A DNA stretch of 8,202 nucleotides from an uncultured Aquincola sp. (GCA_937883885.1 CAKZXL010000091.1:1-8202), one strand, 5' to 3'. Shown: positions 1-6,947, counted from the stretch's first letter. Numbers and translations are program-made. Notes: a model not told the origin generated them from the letters alone.

Positions 1-932
1 AGCGGGGCGATGCGGCGCCTGAAGCAGCCGGCATCGTGCTCAAGCTGGCTTACCGCCCGCCCTACGACGTGGCAGGCATGCTGGCCTTCTTCGCGCAGCG
101 CGCGGTGCCGGGTGTGGAGGCGGTGGACGTGCCAGCGCTGACGCTGCGGCGCACGCTGGCGCTGCCGCACGGCGGCAGCCGGCTGCAGGGCTGGATCAGC
201 CTGCGCTACCGCCCTGAGCGGCACGAGGTGCAGCTGAGCCTGGCGCCCACGCTGGTACCGGCCATCGGCACTTTGCTGCAGCGGGTGCGGCAGGCGCTGG
301 ACCTGGACGCCGACCCGGCGCAGATCGACCCGGTGCTGGCCGCGCTGGCGCTGCCGCCGGTGCCCGGCATCCGGCTGGCGGGCAGCTTCGACGGCTTCGA
401 GACCGCGATGCGCGTGGTGCTGGGCCAGCAGGTCACCGTGGCCGCCGCGCGCACGCTGGCGCGCCGCGTGACCGAGCGCTATGGCGAGCCGATCGCCACG
501 CCGTTTGAAAGCCTTACCCGCCTGGCGCCCAGCGCGCAGGCCATCGCCGAGGCCGACCCCGCCGAACTGGGCCAGCTGGGCATCGTGCGCCAGCGGGTGC
601 GGGCGCTGCAGGCGCTGGCCGCCGAAGTGCATGCCGGCCGCATCACGCTGCACCGCGGCGCGCCGCTGGCTGCCACGCTGGACGCGCTGCGTGCCCTGCC
701 CGGCATCGGCGACTGGACCGCGCAGCTGGTGGCGCTGCGTGTGCTGGCCTGGCCCGACGCCTTTCCGGCCACCGACATCGGCTTGCTCAATGCGCTGGGC
801 ACCCGCGATGCCAAGGCCGTGCTGGCGCAGGCCGAAGCCTGGCGACCCTGGCGCGGCTATGCCGTGATGCGCCTCTGGCAAGAACCGCCCACCCCCAGAG
901 CGGCTATAGCGCCCGCTGGAGAACCCCAATGA
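1..932 (+). CDS. alkA: AlkA-type DNA-3-methyladenine glycosylase, 5'-truncated by the window (possible Ada-AlkA fusion)
   Basis: Base-excision repair glycosylase that removes alkylated purines such as 3-methyladenine from DNA. The frame is open from base 3 with no stop, so the true start lies left of the window; the GTG at 36 is only the first in-window start. Counting from it, residues 4-110 match the AlkA N-terminal domain (LAYRPPYD, then AVPGVE). The HhH-GPD domain follows: VVLGQQVTVAAART at 127-140, the hairpin LPGIGDWTAQ at 221-230, and FPATDIG with Asp247 at the place of the catalytic aspartate (Asp238 in E. coli AlkA). The residues before the GTG (RGDAAPEAAGIVLKL) read like the linker that follows the AraC-type region in Ada-AlkA fusions, so a methyl-sensing Ada domain may sit upstream; this is inference. 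The stop overlaps the ogt start (ATGA). Confidence 0.9.
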   Translation, partial: RGDAAPEAAGIVLKLAYRPPYDVAGMLAFFAQRAVPGVEAVDVPALTLRRTLALPHGGSRLQGWISLRYRPERHEVQLSLAPTLVPAIGTLLQRVRQALDLDADPAQIDPVLAALALPPVPGIRLAGSFDGFETAMRVVLGQQVTVAAARTLARRVTERYGEPIATPFESLTRLAPSAQAIAEADPAELGQLGIVRQRVRALQALAAEVHAGRITLHRGAPLAATLDALRALPGIGDWTAQLVALRVLAWPDAFPATDIGLLNALGTRDAKAVLAQAEAWRPWRGYAVMRLWQEPPTPRAAIAPAGEPQ

Positions 933-1441
933 CCCACGCTCGACTTCCTCGCCTGACCGCGCAATCGCGGCTGGCCACGCCCCTGGGCCCGCTCACCGTG
1001 GCCGCCACCGACCAGGGCCTGGCCGGCCTGTGGTTCGACGACCAGGCCCACCACCCCGGCCTGCTGGACGTGCCCGTGGACGACGGCCAGCGCTTCATCG
1101 CGCAGGCCCGGCAGGAGCTGGAGGCTTACTGGTCGGCCGCCGCCCATGCGCCCTTCAGCGTGCCGCTGGACCTGCTGGGCACGCCCTTCCAGCGCGCGGT
1201 GTGGAAGGCGCTGCTCCAGATCGCGCCGGGCCGCACCGCCACCTATGCCGAGATCGCGGCGCAGGCCGGCGCGCCCGCCGCGGTGCGGGCCGCGGGTGCG
1301 GCCATCGGCCGCAACCCGGTGAGCGTGATCGTGCCCTGCCACCGCGTGATCGGCCGCAGCGGCGGCCTCACCGGTTATGCCGGCGGCCTGCCGCGCAAGC
1401 GCGCGCTGCTGCAGCTGGAAGGCGTGGCGGTGCCCGCATGA
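929..1441 (+). CDS. ogt: Methylated-DNA--protein-cysteine methyltransferase (O6-alkylguanine repair)
   Basis: A 170-residue suicide repair protein that moves the methyl group from O6-methylguanine to its own cysteine. The active-site motif is IVPCHRVIG with Cys137, followed by GGLTGYAGGLPRKRALLQLE. Before it lies the DNA-binding helix-turn-helix region GTPFQRAVWKALLQIAPG (residues 84-101) with TATYAEIA, including the usual Tyr-Ala-Glu-Ile. Length is normal for the family. The ATG at 929 has a GGAG seven bases upstream (918-921) and overlaps the alkA stop by four bases, so translation is probably coupled. With AlkA next to it, both major kinds of alkylation damage are covered by one transcript. 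If the upstream gene is an Ada fusion, it may regulate this operon. Confidence in the family is very high; the choice of ogt rather than ada as symbol reflects the lack of an Ada N-terminal domain here. Confidence 0.95.
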   Translation: MTHARLPRLTAQSRLATPLGPLTVAATDQGLAGLWFDDQAHHPGLLDVPVDDGQRFIAQARQELEAYWSAAAHAPFSVPLDLLGTPFQRAVWKALLQIAPGRTATYAEIAAQAGAPAAVRAAGAAIGRNPVSVIVPCHRVIGRSGGLTGYAGGLPRKRALLQLEGVAVPA

Positions 1442-2340
1442 AGGCACGTGACGGTATCGACCTGGTGATGCTGGCCGCGCTGTGGGGCGCGGCCTTCTTG
1501 TTCATGCGCATGGGCGCGGCGGCCTTCGGGCCGGTGGCGCTGGCGGCAGTGCGCGTCACCGGTGCCGCGTGCTTTCTGCTGCCGCTGCTGCTGTGGCGGC
1601 GCGAGTGGCCGGCGCTGCGTGCGCACTGGAAGCCGCTGATGGTGGTGGGCGTGATGAACAGCGCCCTGCCCTTTCTGCTGTTCAGCTACGCGGCGCTGGC
1701 CATCAATGCCGGCTTGTCGTCCATCTTCAATGCCACCACGCCGCTGTGGGGCGCGGTGATCGCCTGGCTGTGGTTGAAGGACCGGCTGTCTGCCTCACGC
1801 GTGCTGGGGTTGGTCATCGGCTTTGCCGGCGTGGCCTGGCTGGCCTGGGACAAGGCCAGCTTCAAGCCCGGCGACCACGGCGTGAGCGCGGCCTCGGCCA
1901 TCGGCGCCTGCATGCTGGCGGCGTTTTTCTACGGGCTGTCGGCCAGCTTCACCAAGCGCTGGCTCACCGGCGTGCCGCCGATGGCGGTGGCGGCGGGCAG
2001 CCAGTTCAGCGCCACGCTGGTGCTGGCATTGCCGGCCTACTGGTTCTGGCCCGCGCAAACGCCCAGCGCGCCGCACTGGGCCGCGGCGCTGATGCTGGCG
2101 GTGCTGTGCACCGGCGTGGCCTATGTGCTGTTCTTCCGCCTCATCGCCAACGTGGGGCCGGCCAACGCCATCACCGTGACCTTCCTGATCCCGGCCTTCG
2201 CGGTGCTGTGGGGCGCGCTGTTCCTGGGCGAGCCGATCACCGGCGCCATGGTGGTGGGCTGCGCGGTGATCTTGCTGGGCACCAGCCTGGCCACCGGCGT
2301 GCTCAAGCTGCCGGCGGCCCTGGTGCGCAGCAAGGCTTAG
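1438..2340 (+). CDS. EamA/DMT-superfamily transporter
   Basis: A 300-residue, very hydrophobic inner-membrane protein with the two-fold EamA repeat: about residues 8-138 and 152-286, roughly ten transmembrane segments. Family marks are MLAALWGAAFLFMRMG near the N-terminus, the end of repeat one (SIFNATTPLWGAVIAWLWLKDRLS, then GFAGVAWLAW), and in repeat two FLIPAFAVLWGALFLGEPIT before a final Gly-rich helix. The frame extends upstream to 1030 without a stop, but that part is a shadow of ogt; the ATG at 1438 overlaps the ogt stop (ATGA) and begins directly at the first helix. No strong Shine-Dalgarno is seen, which fits translational coupling. The substrate cannot be read from sequence: the family exports amino acids, nucleosides and other metabolites. 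Its place after two repair genes is the only functional hint, and its link to the sulfolactate operon opposite is probably accidental. Confidence 0.9.
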   Translation: MKARDGIDLVMLAALWGAAFLFMRMGAAAFGPVALAAVRVTGAACFLLPLLLWRREWPALRAHWKPLMVVGVMNSALPFLLFSYAALAINAGLSSIFNATTPLWGAVIAWLWLKDRLSASRVLGLVIGFAGVAWLAWDKASFKPGDHGVSAASAIGACMLAAFFYGLSASFTKRWLTGVPPMAVAAGSQFSATLVLALPAYWFWPAQTPSAPHWAAALMLAVLCTGVAYVLFFRLIANVGPANAITVTFLIPAFAVLWGALFLGEPITGAMVVGCAVILLGTSLATGVLKLPAALVRSKA

Positions 2341-3323
2341 TCGGGCCGGATCCCCGCCTTCTGGATCACCCCGGCCCAGCGCGTCACCTCACCCTCGAGG
2401 AAGGTCTTGAAGGCCTCGGGCCCGCGCGCATCCACGCGAAAGCCCTGCTGCACCGCGCGCTGCTCCATGTCGGGCTGCTTGACGATGGCCACCACCTCGT
2501 TGCCCAGCTTCTGCACCAGCGCATCGGGCACGCCGGCCGGCACCATCACCGCGGTCCAGTTTTCCACCAGCAGGCCGGGCAGGCCGGCTTCGGCAGTGGT
2601 GGGCACGTCGGGCACCGCGGGGTGGCGGGCTTCAGTGGTCACGGCCAATGCCCGCAGCTTGCCCGCCTTCACATGCGCGATGGACTCTGGGAAGTTGGAG
2701 AAGATCACGTCGAGCTGGCCGCCGATCAGGTCGGTCATCGACGGCGCGCCGCCCTTGTAGGGCACGTGCTGGATGCTGGTCTTGTTGAGGTCGTTGAAGA
2801 GCGCCAGCGTCAGGTGCGGCGGCGTGCCGTTGCCGCTGGAGCCGGCGTTCAGCGCCCGCTGCCTGGCCTGCGCCGCCAGGTCCTTCAAGTCCTTGATCGG
2901 GCTGTTGGCCGGCACCACCACCAGCATCGGGCTGCCGGCCAGCAGGGCCACCGGCTTCAGGTCCTTGCGGAAGTCGAACGCCGCCTTCGGAAACAGCGTG
3001 ACGTTGGCCGCATGGGTCAGCGTGATGGCCAGCAAGGTGTTGCCATCGGCCGGCGCCTTGGCCACCGCATCGGCGCCGATCTGCCCGCCGCCACCGGGCT
3101 TGTTGTCGATCACCACGCTGACCTTCCAGCGTTCGCCCAGCTGCTGGCCCACGCTGCGGGCCATCATGTCGGTGAGCCCGCCGGGCGGGAAAGGAACCAC
3201 GTAGCGCAGCGTGGCGCCGGGTTTGGGATAGTCGGCTGCGCCCGGCTGGGCGTGGACCGCCGCCGGCAAGGTGGCCGCGCTGGCCGCCGCGGCCAGCAGC
3301 CGCATCAGGTGTCGTCGTTGCAT
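2337..3323 (-). CDS. Tripartite tricarboxylate transporter substrate-binding protein (Bug/TctC family), probable sulfolactate receptor
   Basis: A 328-residue periplasmic solute receptor. Residues 1-26 form a signal peptide ending in AVHA-Q; the QRRHLMRLL start has paired arginines and may use the Tat route. Bug-family marks follow: VPFPPGGLTDMMAR (43-56), the stretch from NKPGGGGQIGADAVAKA to DGNTLL (74-98), VPYKGGAPSMTDLIGGQLD (187-205), RALAVTT and PDVPTTAEAGLPG (239-250). The ATG has GGAGA seven bases upstream. It is last in the operon, 51 bases after comC. Such receptors bind carboxylates, and a TTT system (slcHFG) serves sulfolactate uptake in Chromohalobacter salexigens as I recall it, so 3-sulfolactate is the likely ligand; that is inferred from context. 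No TctA or TctB membrane gene is present in the window. The stop overlaps the EamA stop tail to tail by four bases. Confidence 0.9.
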   Translation of the reverse strand: MQRRHLMRLLAAAASAATLPAAVHAQPGAADYPKPGATLRYVVPFPPGGLTDMMARSVGQQLGERWKVSVVIDNKPGGGGQIGADAVAKAPADGNTLLAITLTHAANVTLFPKAAFDFRKDLKPVALLAGSPMLVVVPANSPIKDLKDLAAQARQRALNAGSSGNGTPPHLTLALFNDLNKTSIQHVPYKGGAPSMTDLIGGQLDVIFSNFPESIAHVKAGKLRALAVTTEARHPAVPDVPTTAEAGLPGLLVENWTAVMVPAGVPDALVQKLGNEVVAIVKQPDMEQRAVQQGFRVDARGPEAFKTFLEGEVTRWAGVIQKAGIRPD

Positions 3324-3374
3324 GCCTTTGTCTCCGTTGTTGATGTATGAAGGCGCGACGGTGAATGCGGCCCG

Positions 3375-4385
3375 TCAGCCGCTGCTCGGTGACCACTGCG
3401 CAAGCAGCGCGTCCGGCACCTCCAGTCCTTGCGCTTCGGCCTGGCGCCGAAGCTGCTCACGCCGTGCGCCCGGCAGGCGCACGCCCTCGTCGCGCAGCAT
3501 CTCGGCCACCAGCACCTCGATGCGGTCGAGGTAGTGGTCGGCACCCGCCAGCGCGCCAGGATCGATGACGATGAAGGCCTGGCCGATGCGCGGCCGGTTG
3601 CCTTCGTCGACGAAAAAGCTCGAAGCCTCGAAGCCGAACTGCGCGCCGATGAGCGCGGTGACCAGCAGCTCCACCACCAGGGCCAGCATCGCGCCCTTGG
3701 GGCTGGTGGCGGCGCCCATGGGCAGCATGGAGCCTTCCAGCGCGGCCTTGGCATCGGTGGTGGGCCTGCCCTGTGCATCCAGCGCCCAGCCTTCGGGGAT
3801 GGGCCGGCCGGCCTGGGCCGCCACCATCACCTTGCCGCGGGCCACTTCGCTCAGGCTGAGGTCGATGAGCAGCGGATCGGCCCCGCGCCGCGGGAACACC
3901 GCTGCCACCGGGTTGGTGCCGAAAATGGGATGGCGCCCGCCCGCGGCCGGCATGGCCGCTGGCGAGTTGGCAAAGCCCAGCGCCACCAGGCCCGCCGCGG
4001 CGGCCGGGCGCAGGTGGTCGACCACCACGCCGCAGTGGTGGCTGTTGGCCACGCCGGCGATGGCGATGCCTTGTTCACGCGCCCGCTGCACCGCCTGCTG
4101 CACCGCCAGTTCGCAGGCCGCGAAGGCCAGGCCTTCATCGGCATCCACCACCAGCGCGGCGGGCTTGGGGCTGTGCACTTTCGGCTGCGCGCGGCCGTTG
4201 ACGCGGCCATTGCGCAGGTGCTTGGTGTACTGGCCCACACGGCTCAGGCCGTGCGAGCCCAGGCCCTGCGCCTCGGCCAGCACCAGTGCGCGGGCGGTGG
4301 CCTCGGCCATGGTGTCGTCGGCCCCGGCCTGGCGCAGCGCCGCGGCCACGGCCTCACGCGCCTGGGGCAAGCTCAGGCGGGCCAT
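3375..4385 (-). CDS. comC: Ldh-family oxidoreductase, probable (R)-sulfolactate dehydrogenase
   Basis: A 336-residue cytoplasmic NAD(P)H-dependent 2-oxoacid reductase of the malate/L-lactate dehydrogenase (Ldh_2) family, unrelated to the Rossmann LDHs. Visible marks: GLGSHGLSRV (41-50), NSHHCG (114-119) at the family's NSxHxG catalytic site, IFGTNPVA (154-161), and IDLSLSEVARGKV (174-186) where many relatives have D-x-A-T-S. The name comes from context: it lies between slcC and a transporter receptor behind suyAB, the set in which ComC reduces sulfopyruvate to (R)-sulfolactate, with NADPH in Chromohalobacter. Alternatives from sequence alone are malate, ureidoglycolate or cyclic-imine (DpkA-like) dehydrogenases. 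The ATG overlaps the slcC stop (TGATG), with GGAGG seven bases upstream at 4393-4397 inside slcC, so translation is coupled and strong. Family is near certain, substrate likely. Confidence 0.85.
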   Translation of the reverse strand: MARLSLPQAREAVAAALRQAGADDTMAEATARALVLAEAQGLGSHGLSRVGQYTKHLRNGRVNGRAQPKVHSPKPAALVVDADEGLAFAACELAVQQAVQRAREQGIAIAGVANSHHCGVVVDHLRPAAAAGLVALGFANSPAAMPAAGGRHPIFGTNPVAAVFPRRGADPLLIDLSLSEVARGKVMVAAQAGRPIPEGWALDAQGRPTTDAKAALEGSMLPMGAATSPKGAMLALVVELLVTALIGAQFGFEASSFFVDEGNRPRIGQAFIVIDPGALAGADHYLDRIEVLVAEMLRDEGVRLPGARREQLRRQAEAQGLEVPDALLAQWSPSSG

Positions 4386-5320
4386 CAGCGGGCCTCCGCC
4401 AGGGCTTGCAGCACCTTGTCGGCGATCAGGCTGCTCACCCGTTCGTTCGACTCGGTGGTCACGCCCGCAATGTGCGGCGTCAACACCAGGTTCGGGCAGC
4501 CCTCGAAGTGCGGCGCCTGCTTCAGCGGCTCGGCATCGAACACGTCCAGCGCCGCGCCGCCCAGCCGGCCCTGGCGCAGGGCCTCGGCCACCGCCACTTC
4601 ATCGACGATGCCGCCGCGGGCGGTGTTCACCAGCACCGCGCCAGCCTTCATGGCGCCGATGCGCTGCGCATTCAGCAACCCACGCGTGCCCTCGACCAGC
4701 GGCACATGCAGGCTCACCACATCGGCCTGGCTGATCAGCGTGTCCAGCGCCACGCACTGCACGCCCGCCGCCGCATAAGCCGGATGGTCCGCGGCCATCA
4801 TCGCGTCGAAGGCCATCACCTGCATGCCCAGGCCGCGCGCCAGCCGTGCGGTGAGCTGGCCGATGGCCCCGAAGCCGATCAAGCCCAGCGTCTTGCCGCC
4901 CAGCTCACGACCGTTGGACAGCGCATTGCGCGGCCAGCGGCCGGTCGCCACCTCGGCGGTGGACTGGTAGGCGCCACGCAGCAGCAGCATCGCGGTGCCG
5001 ATCACGTACTCGGCCACGCTGGCCGCGTTGGCGCCGGTGGCCGGGATCACCTGCATGCTGCGGGCCTCGCAACCCGCCACGTCGATGTTGTCCAGGCCCA
5101 CACCCAGCCGGCCCACCACGCGGCAGCGCTGCAGCGCGGCCAGCAGTTCGCCACGCACCTGGGTGCGGTTGCGCACGATCAGCACGTCGGCGCCCGCCGC
5201 CTCGGCATGCAGGCGCACCGGGTCGTCCACCAGCTGCGGGTCGTACAGCACGTCGTGCGCCGCCCGCAGCCGGTCCACGGCCGGCGTGTCCATGAACTCG
5301 GTGATGACCACTCTTGCCAT
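4385..5320 (-). CDS. slcC: D-2-hydroxyacid dehydrogenase family protein, probable (S)-sulfolactate dehydrogenase
   Basis: A 311-residue cytoplasmic NAD-dependent dehydrogenase of the phosphoglycerate dehydrogenase-like family. It would oxidise (S)-sulfolactate to sulfopyruvate. Seen in it: GRLGVGLDNID near residue 70-80, the Rossmann motif GLIGFGAIG (146-154) with Asp172 at the end of beta-2 (AFDAMM), which favours NAD over NADP; and the catalytic set Arg235 (VNTARGG), Glu264 (DAEPL) and His283 (LTPHIAG). The length, without an ACT or other regulatory domain, argues against a biosynthetic SerA. Neighbours suyB and comC on either side point to SlcC. The ATG at 5320 shares one base with the suyB stop (TGATG); a GTG directly before it, at 5323, is an alternative start giving one more residue. 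A GAGAG lies shortly upstream. Family certain; substrate inferred from context. Confidence 0.87.
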   Translation of the reverse strand: MARVVITEFMDTPAVDRLRAAHDVLYDPQLVDDPVRLHAEAAGADVLIVRNRTQVRGELLAALQRCRVVGRLGVGLDNIDVAGCEARSMQVIPATGANAASVAEYVIGTAMLLLRGAYQSTAEVATGRWPRNALSNGRELGGKTLGLIGFGAIGQLTARLARGLGMQVMAFDAMMAADHPAYAAAGVQCVALDTLISQADVVSLHVPLVEGTRGLLNAQRIGAMKAGAVLVNTARGGIVDEVAVAEALRQGRLGGAALDVFDAEPLKQAPHFEGCPNLVLTPHIAGVTTESNERVSSLIADKVLQALAEAR

Positions 5321-6495
5321 CACGCGCTCTCGTACAGGCGGGTCATCACGAACTCGCGGTGGCCCAGCGCCTCGGCGGCGGTCAGGCGGCCGTTGGCGGT
5401 GCGCAGCATGCAGTCCAGCAGCTGGTCGCCGGCCTGGTCAAGGTTGATGTCACGCTGCAGCAGGCCCGAGGTGTCGACGTCGATGTGCTCGCTCATCAGC
5501 CGCACGGTACGCGGATTGGCGCAGATCTTGATGACCGGCAGGATGGGGTTGCCGATGACGTTGCCCTGCCCGGTGGGGAAGAAGTGCACCGCATAGCCCG
5601 AGGCGGCGCACAGCGTCACCATCTCGGCCGCGGCGCTGGACGAATCCATGAACCACAGGCCGGGGCCGGTGGGCACTTCGGCCTTGTCCAGCACGCCGTC
5701 CACCAGGCACTTCTTGCCGATCTTCTGGATGTTGCCCAGCGCCTTTTCTTCGATGGTGGTCAGGCCGCCGGCGATGTTGCCCTTGGTGGGCTGGCTGTCC
5801 GACAGGTCGCTGGTCTTGTGGCGGTTGATCATGTCCTGGTAGCGGTTGAACATGAACATGAAGCGCTCTTTCACCTCGGGCGTGCGGCAGCGCTCGGCCA
5901 CGATGCGCTCGCCGCCGGTCAGCTCCGAGGTCTCGCCGAAGACCAGCGTGTTGCCGGTCTCGTAGAGCTTGTCGAAGGCGTTGCCCACGGTGGGGTTGGC
6001 ACCGCAGCCGCTGGTGGTGTCGCTCTCGCCGCACTTGGTGCTGACCCACAGTTCATGGATGGGGCACACCTCGCGCTGCTTTTCGCTGGCCCACTGCACG
6101 AACTCGCGCGCGGCCTTGCTGGCGCGCAGGATGGTGTCGTGGTCGCCATGGCCTTCGATGCCGAAGCCCACCACCGGCTTGCCCGTGGTGGCAATGCCGT
6201 CCACCACCTTCTTGGTCCAGCCGTCTTCGATGCCGATGACCACCACCGCGGCCACGTTGGGATTGCAGCCGGCGCCGATCAGCGTGCGGAAGTGCAGGTC
6301 AAGGTCGGCGCCGAACTGCAGCCGGCCATAGGGGTGCGGAATGGCCAGCGCGCCCTTGATGTTGTGGGCCACGGCCTCGGCCGCGGCATTCGACAGATCG
6401 TCCAGCGGCAGGATGACGACGTGGTTGCGCACGCCCACGCGGCCGTTCTCGCGGCGGTAGCCCAGGAAGGTGGTGTCCTTGGAAATGATGCTCAT
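5320..6495 (-). CDS. suyB: (2R)-3-sulfolactate sulfo-lyase, large subunit
   Basis: The catalytic large subunit of the enzyme that splits (R)-3-sulfolactate into pyruvate and sulfite (EC 4.4.1.24). The 391-residue protein belongs to the UxaA/altronate dehydratase C-terminal family: [13 protein letters not shown] near the N-terminus (12-24), GAGCNPN (74-80), [18 protein letters not shown] (115-132), and the Cys-rich [17 protein letters not shown] (152-168), whose Cys155 and Cys164 are plausible metal ligands by analogy with iron-dependent altronate dehydratase. Later [20 protein letters not shown] (305-324) is also typical. The ATG at 6495 fits the usual N-terminus; a TTG at 6525 would add ten residues without better Shine-Dalgarno support. 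The gap to suyA is 48 bases. No uronate-pathway genes are nearby and the family's small subunit is a separate gene next door, so SuyB fits better than altronate or galactarate dehydratase. Confidence 0.9.
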   Translation of the reverse strand: MSIISKDTTFLGYRRENGRVGVRNHVVILPLDDLSNAAAEAVAHNIKGALAIPHPYGRLQFGADLDLHFRTLIGAGCNPNVAAVVVIGIEDGWTKKVVDGIATTGKPVVGFGIEGHGDHDTILRASKAAREFVQWASEKQREVCPIHELWVSTKCGESDTTSGCGANPTVGNAFDKLYETGNTLVFGETSELTGGERIVAERCRTPEVKERFMFMFNRYQDMINRHKTSDLSDSQPTKGNIAGGLTTIEEKALGNIQKIGKKCLVDGVLDKAEVPTGPGLWFMDSSSAAAEMVTLCAASGYAVHFFPTGQGNVIGNPILPVIKICANPRTVRLMSEHIDVDTSGLLQRDINLDQAGDQLLDCMLRTANGRLTAAEALGHREFVMTRLYESA

Positions 6496-6543
6496 GGTGG
6501 TGTCCAGATGGGGTTGTCTAGTCAAGCTGTGCGGCGCAGCGGC

Positions 6544-6825
6544 TCACCACCGCTTGGTCTTGATGTTCTGCACATGCGCGTGCTCGCCGGCCTTGATCGG
6601 CGCCACCACCTTGCCCATGTCGATGCCGTACTTCCACACCGTGTCGCCGGGCGCCATGTCACGCAGCGCCACCTTGTGGCCGATGGGAATGTCCTGCTTG
6701 GCATCGACGCTGATCGTTTTGTCCTCGTCCATGATCCAGCCGGTGAGCTGCATGCCGGCCTTCACGCCCTCGACGACCACGACGGCCACGGTGTCCTTGG
6801 CGTCGTGCAGTACGAAGTGAATCAT
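6544..6825 (-). CDS. suyA: (2R)-3-sulfolactate sulfo-lyase, small subunit (SAF domain)
   Basis: A 93-residue protein made of a single SAF-type domain, the counterpart of the N-terminal domain of UxaA. It forms the sulfo-lyase with SuyB. Marks are DTVAVVVVEGVKAG (11-24), IPIGHKVAL (47-55) with the conserved His-Lys, then GDTVWKYGIDMGKVVAPI (60-77) and the end AGEHAHVQNIKT (79-90). It is first in the operon. The ATG at 6825 is chosen over a TTG at 6855 because AGGAGA lies seven bases upstream and the family domain starts at once. Separate small and large subunits are the normal arrangement for SuyAB, whereas altronate dehydratase usually has both domains in one chain. The operon promoter must lie in the 122-base region shared with the divergent regulator. 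Confidence 0.9.
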   Translation of the reverse strand: MIHFVLHDAKDTVAVVVVEGVKAGMQLTGWIMDEDKTISVDAKQDIPIGHKVALRDMAPGDTVWKYGIDMGKVVAPIKAGEHAHVQNIKTKRW

Positions 6826-6832
6826 GTGCTTG

Positions 6833-6838
6833 TCTCCT
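6833..6838 (-). promoter_or_regulatory. Ribosome binding site of suyA
   Basis: On the minus strand this reads AGGAGA, seven bases before the ATG at 6825. It settles the suyA start in favour of 6825 over the TTG at 6855, and is the best Shine-Dalgarno of the operon's first two genes. Confidence 0.75.
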
Positions 6839-6863
6839 GTGCTGTCGGGTTGCAACGGGTCGC

Positions 6864-6893
6864 AGTGTTGAAGCGCGGGTGATCGACTGTCAA
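6864..6893 (-). promoter_or_regulatory. Possible sigma-70 promoter of the suyAB-slcC-comC operon
   Basis: On the minus strand a perfect TTGACA (6893-6888) is followed after 18 bases by AACACT (6869-6864), a poor -10 with three of six matches to TATAAT. It would start transcription roughly 30 bases upstream of the suyA ATG. The -35 is convincing, the -10 is not; it may need an activator or be a chance match. The palindrome at 6898-6911 lies directly upstream of the -35 box. Confidence 0.35.
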
Positions 6894-6897
6894 ACAG

Positions 6898-6911
6898 GTC
6901 ATTTAGATGAC
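6898..6911. promoter_or_regulatory. Palindromic candidate operator for the GntR-type regulator
   Basis: GTCATtTAgATGAC is an inverted repeat with five-base arms (GTCAT/ATGAC), a central TA, and one mismatched pair. Two further outer pairs match after one mismatch, giving CAGGTCATTTAGATGACTTG (6895-6914). A shorter palindrome, CTGTcaaACAG (6887-6897), abuts it. GntR/HutC regulators bind palindromes of this size as dimers, usually in front of their own gene. The site lies between the divergent starts of suyA and the regulator, four bases upstream of the possible suyA -35 box and 36 bases before the regulator ATG, so it could control both directions. The regulator's binding to it is inference. 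Confidence 0.5.
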
Positions 6912-6947
6912 TTGGATGAAGCCGCGAACCACCGCCACAATCGCGTA

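Noticed and set aside
2343..2377. Inverted repeat GGGCCGG (2343-2349) / CCGGCCC (2371-2377) near the convergent stops, considered as a terminator
   Set aside because: It has a 21-base loop, no T-run on either strand and lies in the receptor's coding end; such repeats arise easily at this GC content.
1482..3350. A 622-codon open frame on the + strand running across eamA and opposite the receptor gene
   Set aside because: Low-complexity Arg/Gly/Ala translation, out of frame with eamA and antisense to the receptor; a product of GC-biased third positions.
4385..5320. slcC as serA (phosphoglycerate dehydrogenase for serine synthesis)
   Set aside because: No C-terminal regulatory domain and no serine genes; it is embedded and translationally coupled in the catabolic operon.
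3429..5596. Long + strand open frames opposite comC and slcC (3429-4778 and 4286-5596)
   Set aside because: Antisense to genes with complete catalytic motifs; translations look compositional only.
5320..6825. suyB/suyA as altronate or galactarate dehydratase
   Set aside because: The two domains are separate genes, no uronate or sugar-acid genes are nearby, and the dehydrogenase pair plus UPF0324 exporter fit sulfolactate. Not fully excluded by sequence alone.
5314..6882. A 522-codon open frame on the + strand opposite suyB and suyA
   Set aside because: It is the antisense shadow of two well-recognised genes in GC-rich DNA; its translation is His/Gly/Ala-rich with no family motifs.
6879..6947. 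GTG at 6879 as the start of the GntR regulator
   Set aside because: It would add 23 residues not typical of the family and put the palindromic operator inside the coding region; the ATG at 6948 is more natural.
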